Source: Trichosphaerium sp. ATCC 40318 (taxonomy: Eukaryota; Discosea; Flabellinia; Trichosidae). Taken from it: DNA of 64,000 bases. This document shows, in pieces, positions 32,976 through 45,533 of this stretch (position 1 is the first letter of the stretch; every line of letters starts with the position of its first letter). The stretch is taken from contig JALMLS010000478.1 in the NCBI GenBank assembly GCA_038496445.1, forward strand, positions 89,506 through 153,505. Reading direction: 5' to 3'. The notes under the pieces are model-generated. The model was not told the DNA's origin, made no database searches, and saw only the letters and a program-made list of their open reading frames with translations. The position numbers were made by a program, and so were the translations under genes.

Positions 32976-35194
32976 TTAACTTTCAGTAGAAGTGACTTTT
33001 AGTGTGTTTTTACGTAATGAGTATGGTACAATTGCATGTCTCAACTTTGTAACAAAGAAGATGGCAATAAGACCAATGACCACCTATCACCAAGTCAAAC
33101 TTGCTACTGCTAAAAACAAATAACATACCAATAAAAGAACACCAAAGGTAATACCAAGCACCATACCAACGTTCACTGTTTCTGGTCTGTTGCCACAAGT
33201 GTCAGGTATTGATACAATTACAAATATCCTAAAATCAAAATCAGGGTCATTTAGATGACTCAAAAGTAGACATACGATGAAAAAGTTCTATCAAGCACTG
33301 CATTTAAACACACCTTTTCTGGAGGTGGAACAAGTGTAACATTACCACTTATTGTGCCATTGTTACTTCTCATTACTTCAATTCTTGTGTCATCAATTAT
33401 TGTATCATTAAAACCAGTGAAATCAATGATGAATGTTGTGTTTGGTGGTATCACAATAGATCCTACACTTGATGAGATCAAGGATGACTCAATAACATAA
33501 AATATCAAAAATTGCGTTACCTTCAACTTCAAGAAAGCCTCCTGGAGTAATTGTAGCTGTTCCTGAGTGGATCAAGTCTCCATCTATTATCAAAGGATTA
33601 GATAGCGTAATTTCATTTGGCAGAGTTCCAGTTGTAGGTGTGGCTGTTGGAGGGACTGTTGGCTCAACTGTTGGAGTTACTAGAAAGTACAATGTTAGAA
33701 AAATAAGCTCCTTGTTCGGTTGCTGCTCTTTGTAAACGTCTTACCACAATACTCCTCGTTGATGCATGTGACTATCAAGTACTGTTAGACAATGCCTTTG
33801 AGTATGAATACTGGTACCAGTTGTATTGCACTCTGCCTTTTCCGCATGCGAAATTTGTTGTAAGCCGGTCACAAGAAAAAGTTGTATTTGGGTCTAATTG
33901 GAGTAAACTATTAGTTGAATTTGTGGTCTCGATTTTACCATTATTATCATTAACAAATCTTGTATTTCTACACAAAGGTAAGCACTTCACAGTTAATAGA
34001 ATATTCTTGACCTTATTGTAATGTTACTTTCAAACCCATCAAAAGAAGGAGAAGTTAGAATTGCTGAAGAATTTGTTCTTCTAAACGAGTATTGTAAATG
34101 GCAAGATACTTCACAATAGAACAAACAAGAGAACGTACATGCAAGTATTATTCTCAAACACACAAGAATCTATGAGCAACCTAGTAGAGTATACACCCAC
34201 ATACTCTATTCCAAATTGTGGTTAGTACTCATAACTACATGTAACATAGTACCCCTACATGTGCCGTCAGATGGTATGCTCACTTTATTTCTCACAAAAC
34301 TAGAGTTTGATATTTCTGCTTCATCTGACTGTACTATGTCTAAAAATGGAGTCTCAAAAATAGTATTGTCCTCAACCAAACAAGAATCAATTACAACCTA
34401 AGCAGAAATGAGATCGTAAAAATAACATGGTCGTGTACTCTTGTGCTAGCAATTAAGTAAATCAAAGAGCTAGAGGTAGCTGAGGGGATTGTTCCGTTAT
34501 AAGAATTCTGTGAAAAAACGCAATCTTGCAAATAAACTGTTTCTGCATTTCGAATATCCAGTACATCAAAAAAAGAAACAAAAACAATATCTGTAAATGT
34601 CACATTTTTAAGAGTCACCACACTACTATACAGTTGTAAGCGACCATATCATATAATAGTGTACCTGTCTATAACCTCTAGGCCCGCATTATATCCAGTA
34701 ACTGTGATATTTCTGAGTTAGATTAGCATTGCTTTTAGGTTTGCTTAAACTCAAGTACGTAATGGTAAAATTTGCAAAATCGTAAAGTATGACTTGACAA
34801 TCTCGAATTGTAAATCCCGACATCGAGATACTGATATTATTGTAATGTGAGAGTAACCACTCCGTTTTGTTGCAAGAGACATTCACATTAAACAATCCTA
34901 AACGCACTTAGTTACAACTGACTGAAAACCAACTTACCATAAATGTCAACGCTTTTTCTAAGTGTCACAAAGTTACCAAAAACCAAGTTTGTTGAATTGA
35001 GAATAAGCTCTGTAGGTTCTTCTCGCAGATAACAATTAATATCATTGCCACAAATGTGTTCACTTGAAGTTATCACTAAATTGTAAAATTATGTAATTAA
35101 ATTATAAAGCGCTTGCACTATTCTTACGTGTGTTACCATGACTCACAGCGAAAAACGTGATAACTAATACAGCGTAGAAACAAAGCGAATCCAT
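32976..35194 (-). pseudogene. Beta-helix surface glycoprotein, copy 4, frameshifted in the cysteine insert
   Basis: On the minus strand it starts MDSLCFYAVLVITFFAV at 35194 and follows copy 3 exon by exon to the tail (stop 32978-32976). The beta-helix (GLFNVNVSC, GFTIRDCQVIL), the stalk (PTVEPTVPPTATPTTG) and the TM exons are present. In the cysteine insert near 33,835, copy 4 has a deletion relative to copy 3: after NFACGK the frame no longer reaches GECNTT, giving a frameshift. It lacks the intron that in copies 1-3 precedes the 29-nt exon, reading through instead (SSSLIYLIASTR). It may be a pseudogene or make a different, shorter product. Confidence 0.75.
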
Positions 35195-35263
35195 TTTCTA
35201 AACAAACTAGATACTCCCCGTAACTAGAACTATAATTAAACTATGCAATTTTTGAATTCGACG

Positions 35264-35269
35264 CACGTG
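35264..35269 (-). promoter_or_regulatory. Conserved CACGTG box upstream of glycoprotein copy 4
   Basis: The same box, 70-75 nt before the minus-strand ATG at 35194. The GAGGACCTTTGGATCT block and the GAGAACAGATCACAC block are also shared, at about 35,390 and 35,330. Confidence 0.5.
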
Positions 35270-35509
35270 ATGGCTTGAGGAAGACAGTTTTAAAAAAATG
35301 TTTTCCGAATCTAGTGTGATCTGTTCTCATTGTTTGTTACAACCAATGACGACAACACCACTATCAATATAGTATATCAATATCAGATCCAAAGGTCCTC
35401 GTAAATCCTTTTAAAAGCGAAGTGAAGTTTTGCAGTATTTACACTAACAAAACTTGTACACTAACGTTAGATTTATTTTATCAGTGGCCTTGTACACGTT
35501 CAGGCCAAA

Positions 35510-36181
35510 ATGAAAGGTGTACTTTGGATTTTTATCGGTCCAGCTGTCAAAAACCGATTCTCCTTAACACCTACATACAACATACCTTTAAGACGCTTAT
35601 ACAGTTTCTCTCAAGCTAAAAGAGCCATAAAACAATGCACTCAAAATGATCAAACAGCGTTGATGATGTATGATTTTTCAGTGGCCTATCTTTGTACAAG
35701 TTTTATATGTGCTTTACAATACATTTAAAGTATTTTAACATTGTATTTTTCATTTGCGTTGCTTTTCTTGAAAAACCGATTCTAAACCGTTAACACCTGA
35801 CATACCAGTATTGTAAATTTTAGTATTCAGTGTTTTCAGGCAAGTGCGGCTGTACTATCTATTTGACTAGTCCTGCTACTGGCTTAAGATATTGTACTAG
35901 CCTCTGTATATGTCAGTGTGCTTTTCACAAGTACCATACCAGCCTAAAAGCAAATTAATGAAGAAAAAAAAAAAACCACAATACCAATGCTTAGCTACTG
36001 GCCTTTTCATGGTTAACGTCAATCTGTATTCTTTAGATTTCAAGCTGGTTCAGACAAGGGTGTTAAGCACTTAGTTGGTGCTTCAAGAGCGTTGCACCAT
36101 CATGGAGCTGCGCCAGATAGCGGCAAGATCGTTCATAGCTTCATCGTTCAGACTAAGTACGATTCCACAGAAAACGAGTAA
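35510..36181 (+). CDS. Small protein with mitochondrial-type presequence
   Basis: Exon 1 (35510-35658) reads MKGVLWIFIGPAVKNRFS, then NIPLRRLYSFSQAKRAIKQ, a basic amphipathic leader typical of mitochondrial import. A GC|GTTGAT donor in phase 2 fits the acceptor TTTAG before 36037. Exon 2 (36037-36181) reads FQAGSDKGVKHLVGASRAL, then HHHGAAPDSGKIVHSFIV, to TAA. The product is about 97 residues. The intron, 378 nt, is long for this window and may hide another exon. The protein is not recognised. Confidence 0.4.
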
Positions 36182-36500
36182 ATAACAAACAAGCAAACAA
36201 AATAACCACCCTGTTTGCTTTACTGCACTTTTCACTACCTGTTACTATGCGAACCATCATGATTTTTCTGTAACACCCAAACGGCACGTGGTGATTACAA
36301 TAATTTCGAAGAACCAGACAATCTATCACCACGACTGAACCACCTTAAATTATTGTATTCAAGGGCAGATAGACTGTAATATCGGTAGACCTCTTTTAGG
36401 CGGTCCTTGTAATTCTTCCCTGTGTAAATAATTACATTAACATTCGTTCCTAAACATCAATTACACGGTACCCAACGAAACAACATACACGGAGTTAACA

Positions 36501-37765
36501 ATGTCAAAACAACGCCTAGTAACCATAAATCAAAGGTACATTCAATAAAATTGTCTATTTTGTTGTTCTAATATCAAAAAAGAAGAGAACCAAGCATTCT
36601 AGAACTCCCTACAGAGATATTAGCTCTAATTTTGAAGCAAACAACAAAAGCAAGATTTGCGGCTTGTCAAACTTGTCATCATTTTGCATCAATCATTCAC
36701 GACATCATCGGATACGAAAGTGTTGTTATTTCGACCATCGCACAAGCAAAAGCACTCTTAAAACATTCCAGCACTCTTAAGCAAACAAAGATCACAATTG
36801 TTAGTTACTCCTCTGATATTGTCAAAGAATTTGCTGGTGTTCATACGATAAACCTTTTTGACTGTGAAGTCACAGATGACAGTATTAGAGTACTATCCGG
36901 TGTTCACAATATCACCCTTTCTGGGCATGATTGTATTACAGACAAGGGTTTAAAGGCACTTTCAGGAGTTCATACAATTGCTCTTAGCTGTTGCTACAGT
37001 ATTACAGATGAAGGAATCAAGGCACTTGCTGGTGTTCATACAATAGACCTGTTTGAATGTAATGTTACAGATGATGGTATTAAAGCACTGGCAGGAGTTC
37101 ATACTATTGATCTTGGATGCTGTAAAGGTATAACAGATGAAGGCATAAAGGCACTTGCTGGTGTTCATACTATCCATCTTCCAGAAAACATCACAGATGA
37201 TGGTATCAAAGTGCTATCAGGTGTTCATACAATAACTCTTTGTGGTTGCTACATTACAGACAAAGGCATCCAATCACTTTCAGATGTTCATACCATCAAC
37301 CTTGACGTTTGTAGCAATATTACAGATGTAGGAATAGCAGCACTTTCCGGTGTTCACACAATCAGCATTGAGACTTGTATCAATATCACAGACAAAGGAA
37401 TATCAGCGCTTTCCAGCATTCATACAATCAAACTCAGTGACTGTAGTAACATTACAGACGTAGGGCTCAAAGCACTTTCTGGAGTTCATACTATTACTCT
37501 TGATGCTTGTTATAGAATTACAGATGAAGGCGTCAAAGCACTTTCAGGTGTTCACAACATTGCTATAGAATGGTGTAGAGGCATTACAGATGAAGGACTC
37601 AAAGCACTTTCAGGTGTCCATACCATAACTCTTTCCCACTGTACTTGTATTACAGATGAAGGTGTCAAAGCGCTTTCAAGTGTACATGCTATTCATGTTA
37701 GGCGGTGTGTAGGTGTTACATATGAAGCTGTTAACAAGTTGGGTACTCATACAACATATGAATGA
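36501..37765 (+). CDS. F-box protein with cysteine-containing leucine-rich repeats, copy 1
   Basis: Exon 1 (36501-36535, MSKQRLVTINQR) joins across a 47-nt intron (donor GTACAT, branch TTCTAA) to 36583-37765. The F-box reads ILELPTEILALILKQTTKA, then FAACQTCHHFASII. From about residue 95 there are roughly 13 repeats of 23-25 residues of the type GVHTIDLGCCKGITDEGIKAL, the cysteine-containing LRR family (AMN1/Skp2-like). It is likely an SCF ubiquitin ligase substrate receptor. The paralogue at 62108 shares the exon structure and near-identical intron. The gene is intact to its TGA. Confidence 0.85.
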
Positions 37766-38248
37766 ATATTAGTTTATCACTAATCAATGTGGCTACATTT
37801 AGACTGTTTTCGTGTTTACACTACTTTTGCAAATCGGTCATTAAACAATCAAGCAAGGGTGGCAACACTGTGAAAAACCCAGGCAACAACCATTGTCTCG
37901 GAAAACTTATTCATGCAAGGGCTGTATAAAGTGGACAAATCCCTTCTGACAAGCTGCTGTTTTTTGATATTGACTGAGATACCTGTAGAGGCTATCGTTC
38001 ACGTTCTACCATCTATGCATTCTCTTGTCCATAAACAGAACCAAATGTTTCTAGATTATTGTTGTACCATAAATCCTTAAAAGTAAACTTTGTTGATTTT
38101 AATGAGAGTTTTGGAATTATCCGTCGTGCACCAAACTGACTTACACAAAAAAAAAAAAAATTACTATGAGTTCTATTTAAAGGGATATTACGTCATATAG
38201 GTTACTTAGTTTATTCAGGGACTTCAAGTGAGCTCTTACAAGTTTAAG
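37766..38248. other. Intergenic region
   Basis: No supported gene. It contains an A-run at about 38,147 and is the 3' side of both flanking genes. Confidence 0.5.
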
Positions 38249-40028
38249 TTACAATTTTGATTTACTGGTGAGATTCGCTCCTGATAGCCTATGTGATGTA
38301 AACCGATTCTTACTTTCAAGTGACATTGTTCGTGAAGGAACAAAACTAACTGCCTGAACAATTGATAATGCATTGAACAAACAAAACACTAGCACCCAGA
38401 ATACTAGTTTCCCTAGAGGATCATCTGTGACCACTGGCCAGGCTAACCATAGCACTGCGCCTGCTCCAATTAATGTCATAATGATTAACGTTGCTGTAAC
38501 ACGTGTGAACAGTCTTGAGATCATAGAATTTGCTTCTCCTAATGTTGACATAGCTCGAAGTCTTTTGAAGAGTTTATATGAGATAATGAAAAGGTACACC
38601 ATTGTAGCGGTGTTGATTATAGCATAGAATCCAGCGTTAATAATGTTGTAAACAAAATTGTTTGTCTTTCCAAACACTGCAAATTTTACTGCAGCAGAGC
38701 CAGTCACCCAAAAAACTATAAATCCACCAAGAACATAAAATAGTATTGCAAACTTACGAAGGTATGGTGTTGCTTCCAAGCTCAATGAAACCATTGATTC
38801 ATGCCAATAAAGTACAATAAGTAGGTTGGATACTACAGCAAAGCTAGCATGATACACACGGAAGATTTCAGCATACCTACATAACAATCAGTCTTACCAA
38901 CAAAAAACTTAAAAGTGTTACCATCCAGGTACGATGAATAAATAGCCGAAAGGATCAGGAATACACCAAAACAGTCGTAAGATATTGCTAAGTATCTCTA
39001 CACTCAGGGCTACTTTAGGGATTGATACACGGTATCCATCGATGATAATGAAATGAGCAAACCTACCGACAGCACATTAGCGCTTGACTTTAAAAATGTT
39101 GTGCCTCGTGACTACTACAGCCAACGTAGCTAAAGTCGTTACTACTAAAAACACGTGTGCAGCTAAAACGAAGTAAGAGTCACCATTGGGAGTTGGATTC
39201 AATAGTACCAATAGCCCAAGGACTTGAATAAAGATTGTACCACTCATTTTCTCCATACTTAAAAGTCACTGTCGTATTTTCTTTTATCGTGTCAAACCCT
39301 CTTTGTCCAAATATAGGAACTCCTAATCCTTTTAAAGAATCTAACAAACTGTTAACACATGATTCGTAGTATTGGTGAAACAAAGGAAAAGAGCTTGCAC
39401 AGCACAAGTTCTCGGTTTTGTTTCGGTCACTGGAAATACAATTGTTATCGATAACTCTACCTAAGCTATACCGAAAACGAGCGATAAGAGATTTTAATCT
39501 AGCTACCAAAAAGGCCAAAATCACTTTTTTTAGGCTTTCGAGAAATTCCTTTTTTTTTTTTTCGTGATTTTTTCGGAAAATCGGGTTTTAGTACCTACCT
39601 CCATACATTTTTATGTAGTTTGCATTGCCTAGACGAATATCGCTTGTTGTATCATACATTTCTACAATCCCAACAATACCTTGTGATACCCAGCGCCTGT
39701 ATGATCGTCTTCCTTCCGGAAAAACAGCCAAAATAGCTTTTCCTACCAACAGGTTATAAAGTAGTTTTTAGGCAACTGTTTTTACCTGTTAGATTAACGT
39801 TATCACGTGGAATAATAATTGAAGCGTTAAAATCATCAAATGCTATTTTAGATCCATATCCAAAGAAATACGGTACTGCCTTGTATGTTTTTGAAGTGCC
39901 TTTAAGATTATAAGTCCATCATACTCAGATTTGTATTTAGAATGTTCATTACCATTAACAGACAAGATTAACTCAGCGTTAAGTACCACTGAAGTAACAA
40001 CAACAATAAGTAATAACTGTTGAAGCAT
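38249..40028 (-). CDS. Multi-pass receptor-like membrane protein with PA-type ectodomain
   Basis: A signal peptide (MLQQLLLIVVVTSVVLNA) starts at 40028. The ectodomain contains VPYFFGYGSKIAFDDFNAS and GKAILAVFPEGRRSYRRW, then VSQGIVGIVEMYD, which resembles a protease-associated (PA) domain. A cysteine-bearing part (NLCCASSFPLFHQYYESC) follows, then a membrane domain with several helices: SYFVLAAHVFLVVTTLATLA, LSVEILSNILRLFWC, ASFAVVSNLLIVLYW, FAILFYVLGGFIVFW, IINTATMVYLFIISY, TATLIIMTLIGAGAVLWLA and VFWVLVFCLFNALSIVQ, a seven-helix count. It ends in a Ser/Lys tail at 38249. Near 39,920 the frame slips (DG then TYNLKGTSKTYK; one extra G repairs it), and the link after the first helix near 39,090 is unresolved. 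No named receptor family can be assigned. Confidence 0.6.
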
Positions 40029-40294
40029 CTTTGATGCAAACAGACGAGGTTTGAATTGAATACGTTTGAAAATACTCCTTCATTGTTCGCTACGGATACA
40101 ATCAGTTCTGGTGATGCTCAAGCAAGTCATCTGAAGCTACGGGTTCAGACTTTAATGTACTCCGGCGTTGGTCCGGCGGAGTATCAAGTATAAAAAGATC
40201 GGTACTTTTTTATGGCCTAAAACTGTTCATTACTTGACACGTGTTCAGCAAACCAGGTCCCATCTAGATTTTTTATAAACGTTTGCTGGGGATT

Positions 40295-40791
40295 CTATAG
40301 GATCCAGATTGTTTCCAGCTTGTTGTATGATGTACCGCACCCAGCAACTCGTCCACAGAAAAATGTCCTGTTTTTCATTTCTACCTTTGAAGTATCCACT
40401 GTTGTGTTTAACCAATACGGTTCTGAGACAGGTACCGAGTGGCTTATTAAGTATATTTTCCAGGCAACAAGTTGCATTTTAACTACCAACATAAATGCAA
40501 CAATAACAAGATACAGAACTATACTGGAAACTAATAGCCACGTGCGACATTTTTTGTCTTCAGAAACCTAATACAACAAGTTGTACCATGATAAACCAGT
40601 AAGGAGAACAATGACGCGATGCTTGAATGGCCGACCGACGGTCCACCTGTAACGTGAAACACGTGGTATTGCAATTTTTCCCAAAACTTACTTTCGATTT
40701 TCCAAACAACTACACTACTTCTAACCCCAATATAATGCTTGCACGCTCGCAGTTGTACCAGATAATACATTTCTACCGCGTAATAAGCCAT
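40295..40791 (-). CDS. Small single-pass membrane protein
   Basis: Starts MAYYAVEMYYLVQLRAC at 40791. An intron with a GTAAGT donor and ACAG acceptor lies near 40,640-40,690. A short exon (GPSVGHSSIASLFSLL) joins, if a 29-nt GT-AG intron at about 40,573-40,601 is removed, to VSEDKKCRTWLLVSSIVLYL and IVAFMLVVK, a TM helix, then a lumenal part with NTT and NRT sequons and cysteines (FFCGRVAGCGTSY). It ends at TAG, 40295. The family is unknown; the 29-nt intron is the weak point. Confidence 0.45.
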
Positions 40792-41892
40792 AACGAAAAC
40801 TAATTTTGAAAACGGCCATTTAACCCCAAACCCGTAGTAGCACCCCTCTACGTTATTGCCGAGACCTGAATGCTTGCTTCTACTAGACGAGCGCTACGTA
40901 AACGTGAGAGTCAGGACCATCAAATTAACACTACACCAACTAGTACAGGTATTTAACTGTCAATTCGTATTTGCGCAGACGTTTGTCAAAAAAAAGTCAA
41001 CAATTTCGGCACACTAATTATCCTTTATTATGCCATAGGAACTATTTAGAAAGCGCCCCTGGCTACCTTTTTTTTTTTTGTTCACAATATCTTTTTCTGT
41101 GGTTTCGTATACAGCGAGTATAGCCAGAATACCAAAATATCCATAGCCAGAAAAACGTACCGCACGTGACTTAGTTATAAACCTGAATTGTAGTTAAAGG
41201 TCACTGTCGTTTGGCGTGATATTCGTTTTACAACGTCAAAAACGTTGTCTTCTGAATGCAGTTTTTATTTCCCCTTTTATTTCGGCACAGCACGTCCGTG
41301 TCAATACAGCAAAGAACTAGCGTTGTAAAATCACATATCTTTTTTTGGGCAAACTTGCGATGTGGCTAGCGATTATCTACTAGTTGTCGCATTCCAACTT
41401 TTGAGGGGTCTAATGGTGCTGCTAATATTTGTTTTGATACAGCGTATCAGTATGATGTGAAATATGACACGAGCGTGCACCAAAACATTTCCATTCTAAA
41501 ATACTTCACGTTGGCACGTGCCTGCATGTCCTTTTTGTTTTTATTCGCAAATTTGAATGAATGCTGCTGCGCTAACATAACTAGCGGCATCACATGCGGA
41601 GATACAATACCAAAAAACCATTCTCCTACTACAAAGTAGAGGTACAGCAAACAACCAGCGAAGTTATTTCGTCCAGATGCGCATTATCAGTGGTACTTTC
41701 GACTTTGTAGTATGATTGTGAACTGAGCTCTTTGTACGTACATATCGCTATCTAACGTTCTTGTCTACATGTATAAGGCGCCGTTTCAAAAAAAGGGAAC
41801 GAGTTGGTAGAATTTCCCAGGGTGCCCTGGAAAGGTTCACACTTGATACTAATAAAGTTGGTCATTTACTATTATCTGACCCGGCGATAACC
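40792..41892. other. Intergenic region upstream of metalloprotease gene
   Basis: Open frames overlap on both strands at 41,447-41,650. The minus one (FFGIVSPHVMPLVMLAQQ) has a hydrophobic run but no splice partners. I do not call a gene. CACGTG occurs at about 41,163 and 41,515. Confidence 0.4.
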
Positions 41893-44768
41893 ATGCTTCG
41901 CGTTCAGCAGTGCCTACTATGCATTGCGTTCTTAGCATATGCTGTATCAGCTTCTTCCAACCCTAGTCTCTTGCGTATCCATGCTAAAGATTTCATTCTT
42001 GGAACTCATAGCAACAAACGTTCAGTAGAAGAAGGGTACGTATTTCAGTCTTCCTTGGGCGTAGCTCTCCTTTTGTGGTAAACTCTGGCGTACCAATTTC
42101 TAATTTAAATTAGTATTGTCTTCAACGTGTATGGTGTTCGTCACCACGATGAAAATGAGCCAGATATACAGTTTGTTTTGACGAAACATATGTCAAATCC
42201 CCGCGGTATTGTGAATCTTAGTTTTCGCTCAGCTTACTCGTTTCTAGTTTACGTTGACGGAAAAGAAGCCACTGATCTCGGTCCTCCTGCTACGGTGTAT
42301 ACAGGCCACGTTTCGAATGACCAAACAAGTATAGTGGTATGGTTTTTTTTGGATAAAATTTGCCACTTCATTTAACAATTGCTTTTCATGTATTAATGTT
42401 TTTTGCCAGGTGGTCACTGTTGACGCTGGAACCCTTTTTAAGGGCATGGTGCATTGGTCTAACGGAGAACATCACCATGTTCAATTTACAGATACTCTTG
42501 AATTGAGAGAGCTACAAGGAAATGTTCACGATGAAGTCGTTGACCACTCTTGCACTACCGATCATCATTCTGATATCCCTGTACCTGATTTGACTCGTTT
42601 TCATCCTATTGGAAAGCGTGCTGTAGAGAGGAACGGGTTGTCAAGAACCAACGGAAAGAGATATTCCCTGACAGGCGCATTTGAATCTGATAGTAGATTC
42701 AGAAACCAATTTAGAAGCAACAATGAAGCACGTAATTACCTGAGTACCATTATTGGTGTGGTACGTGAGAAACAATTAACAACATGTTGAGTTTTTTCAC
42801 CTCTTATTTTAATATCATAAAACGCGCACGTGTCGGAAGGTTTCTTTTTTAATTTCTATTTTTAGGTATCTGCTATGTATAACCGAGATTTCTTTACAAA
42901 AATTAATGTTGTTCGACTTGGTATAAATTCTTTTGGCGCAGGAAGTGCTTCGGCTATGAAAGGATATATGGAACGTACCTTCCCAAATTTCAGGTTCAAT
43001 TTTGGAGTTGCACTCAGAGGTGGAAGAGCGGGTGGATATGCTCAAAGCGTTGGTAAGCATTCTCTACTTGAAAATGAGACTTCTTATTTGATTAGGTGGC
43101 CTATGTTCTCAATTCAAGTACTGCGAAGCTGGTATTTCTGGTACTTACGGTACAAACGAGTTTGACGCGATTCATGATCCATACATTATCGCACACGAAG
43201 TATGATATTTTTGTATATTGAATATGTAGTTTTTATGCTGTTTATTCTAATACCTGCCAGATTGGTCATTTGTTAGGAGCTCAGCATACTCATAACGCTG
43301 GACAGTTTTCTCCTGTCATAGATAATTGCGGAAACTACGGTCCTGTACCTCAAGATAGAGGTGCGTCTAATCATGTGAGTACATCTAGGTGAACGTTTAT
43401 TTCTAGGTGTTTGTATGAGTTACTGTGTACTTGGCGCAGGACCTCTCAACAGGCCACCTTGTTGGTCCTACTGCCAACTTGCATTAGTTATGGGAGCAGT
43501 AGGAAAACATGGCTTCCGGTATGTTGTTGTTTGTTTAATCGTTGTGTCCTAAATACAACATAGGAGTGAACGTGTAAATCAAGTTATTCGAGCGCATATT
43601 GAAGATTCCGAGTCTTGTACTAACTTGGCGTTTACAGCTGGTGCAGTAAGTTGTCGATACTTCTGTTTAAGTGTTAACACAACACCATTCTAGGAATCTC
43701 CTCCGACTCCGCCTCCAACCGTCGCTCCAACTGAAGCACCTACCGCAAATTCAACAGGAATGCCTCCTACTGATGCACCTACCCCAGTACGAATTGTTTA
43801 GCTAATAGCATGTCAATTGACAGAATCTTTAGGTGCCTCCACATGTTCTTTTTGATCAACGCCAAACTTGCTTGAACAATAGCTTCCCTGCACAATACTT
43901 TGTTGACTTTAATGGTGGTGGCGACGCCGCTGATGATTTTGTAGTTCCAAATGGTACGTCGCCAAATCACGTGACATACAATAACTAACTGAGAGTAGAT
44001 ATTAAATGGAGAATCAAAATTGTTACAATCGAAGGTCGCTTTGAGCCTCAAGACTCAAATGTTGATATTGATAGTGCCTCTGTGCTTATATACAAAGACA
44101 ACGGAGGTACAGAACAGAAAAAACTCCCTTAGCATACCCTAATATTAGCTGACATTTCAACTTTCAGGTAAACCTGGAACAGTAGTTTGTAAAGAAGAGA
44201 ATGCACAAATTCTTTCCCCTGATACTGATGATGTAATGTCTCTTTTCTTGCCTGAAGATGATTGTGTTCTAAACCCAGGCACGTGATACTTCAACAAATG
44301 AAACCCACTGAAAAAAAAACAGTTTTTTCTATTGGTTCTTATACTATTTTTAGGACGCTATTGGGTTCATGTTCTTCCTTTTGTAGCGTATGGAAACGAA
44401 GGTAACCAATTCTTTTGGAGAGAGAGCTCTACTTCAAATGGATTCAACTTCCAATGGCAAGACACTCAAAACATATTTTTGGAAAAGAAAAATACTTGCA
44501 ATTCATGGACAGATGGAGACAACTGCTACGACGCACCTGGAGCTGATTTATGCTTTTCTCTCTTTGGTAAACATATCACCCCGTTCCTTTATTTTTCTTA
44601 TGTTTTGTTTCAGGCGTAACCTCCGAAGATACGGCATTAAGAGGTCAAAATTCTCCTGCAGTGTCTCTTGGTACAAATACTAGTTTTTAGATACTGTAAA
44701 CTTACTTCATCTTTGTAGCTAACCTTGGTCTTGTGTTCTTCTTTGGGTTGCTACTTGCGTTCTTCTAA
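41893..44768 (+). CDS. Secreted or GPI-anchored M12-type (metzincin) metalloprotease
   Basis: Begins with a signal peptide (MLRVQQCLLCIAFLAYAVSA). The prodomain is strand-rich (IVFNVYGVRHHDE, VVTVDAGTLFKGMVHW). The catalytic domain has the extended zinc motif HEIGHLLGAQHTH split by an intron after the first His-Glu, followed by LMSYC as Met-turn. This is the reprolysin/ADAM-like arrangement. After it come a Thr/Pro linker (PPTVAPTEAPTANSTG), a beta-sandwich-like domain (FVDFNGGGDAADDFVV, ASVLIYKDNGGKPG, RYWVHVLPFVAYG) and a hydrophobic C-terminus (LGLVFFFGLLLAFF), which suggests a GPI anchor. At least twelve exons, most donors GTACG or GTATG. It would cleave extracellular or phagosomal proteins. 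The stop is TAA at 44766-44768. Confidence 0.85.
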
Positions 44769-44974
44769 AAAAGAAAGCTTATAATCCAGCAGTCTTTATA
44801 GCCTTATAGTACAAAAAACCCCTTTTGTAGCGTCAGAAATAAACCGTAATTAGCTGTTTTGTTAGTCATTAGTTTATCTACCCTTGTTCGCAATGCAAAC
44901 TTTATTGTTTTTACATGTTGTACACATTTTCCTCGATTGCGAAAAGGGCAGTAAAGTGCCGTGGTACCATTTTG

Positions 44975-45232
44975 TCATAGGCATGTGTTTACAGCTATTA
45001 AAATAGCGTTACTGTCATAAAACGTCACGGGTCGTTTCATCTGTAGAGTAATCAATTCAATAAAGTTATGCTTCCAGCAAAAGTGGTATACATCAAAGAA
45101 GTGATAACCAAAGAAGATCACCACGACAAGAAAAGATAGAACAGAACAAAACTCTTGAAACAGTAGTATCATTAGCAACAAAACACCTCTTGGCTTATTC
45201 AACAGCATTTGTTTACTTAGTGACAACGTCAA
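44975..45232 (-). CDS. Possible small membrane protein
   Basis: A single open frame of 85 codons starts MTLSLSKQMLLNKPRGVLL and has a long hydrophobic region (LLMILLFQEFCSVLSFLVVV, then IFFGYHFFD) before a polar tail. No homologue is known to me and no introns are needed. It could be a chance frame; the flanks 44,769-44,974 and 45,233-45,533 show nothing else. Confidence 0.3.
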   Translation of the reverse strand: MTLSLSKQMLLNKPRGVLLLMILLFQEFCSVLSFLVVVIFFGYHFFDVYHFCWKHNFIELITLQMKRPVTFYDSNAILIAVNTCL

Positions 45233-45533
45233 TCGACTTCTATGGGAGTCAGATTGAGTACATATTTGTTTGTATCTTTTTTTTTAAAGTGAACTCCATG
45301 TGATTGTTATTTGTTAACTGCCTAAAATTCTAGAAGTGTCTGGTGACACGAATGCTTGGCTTTGCCTCGAACGCTGGTATTTGTACTAACACACGGGTAA
45401 TTGTACTATAACAAGTGGCATATGGGTCGTCCATTATACCAACGTGTAATTACAAAAAAATACGAAAAGAGAAAAGTCAACAAGTTTAGTTTCAGTTTTT
45501 TTTTCAACGGTTTAGCATTGCGCACCTAAAAAG

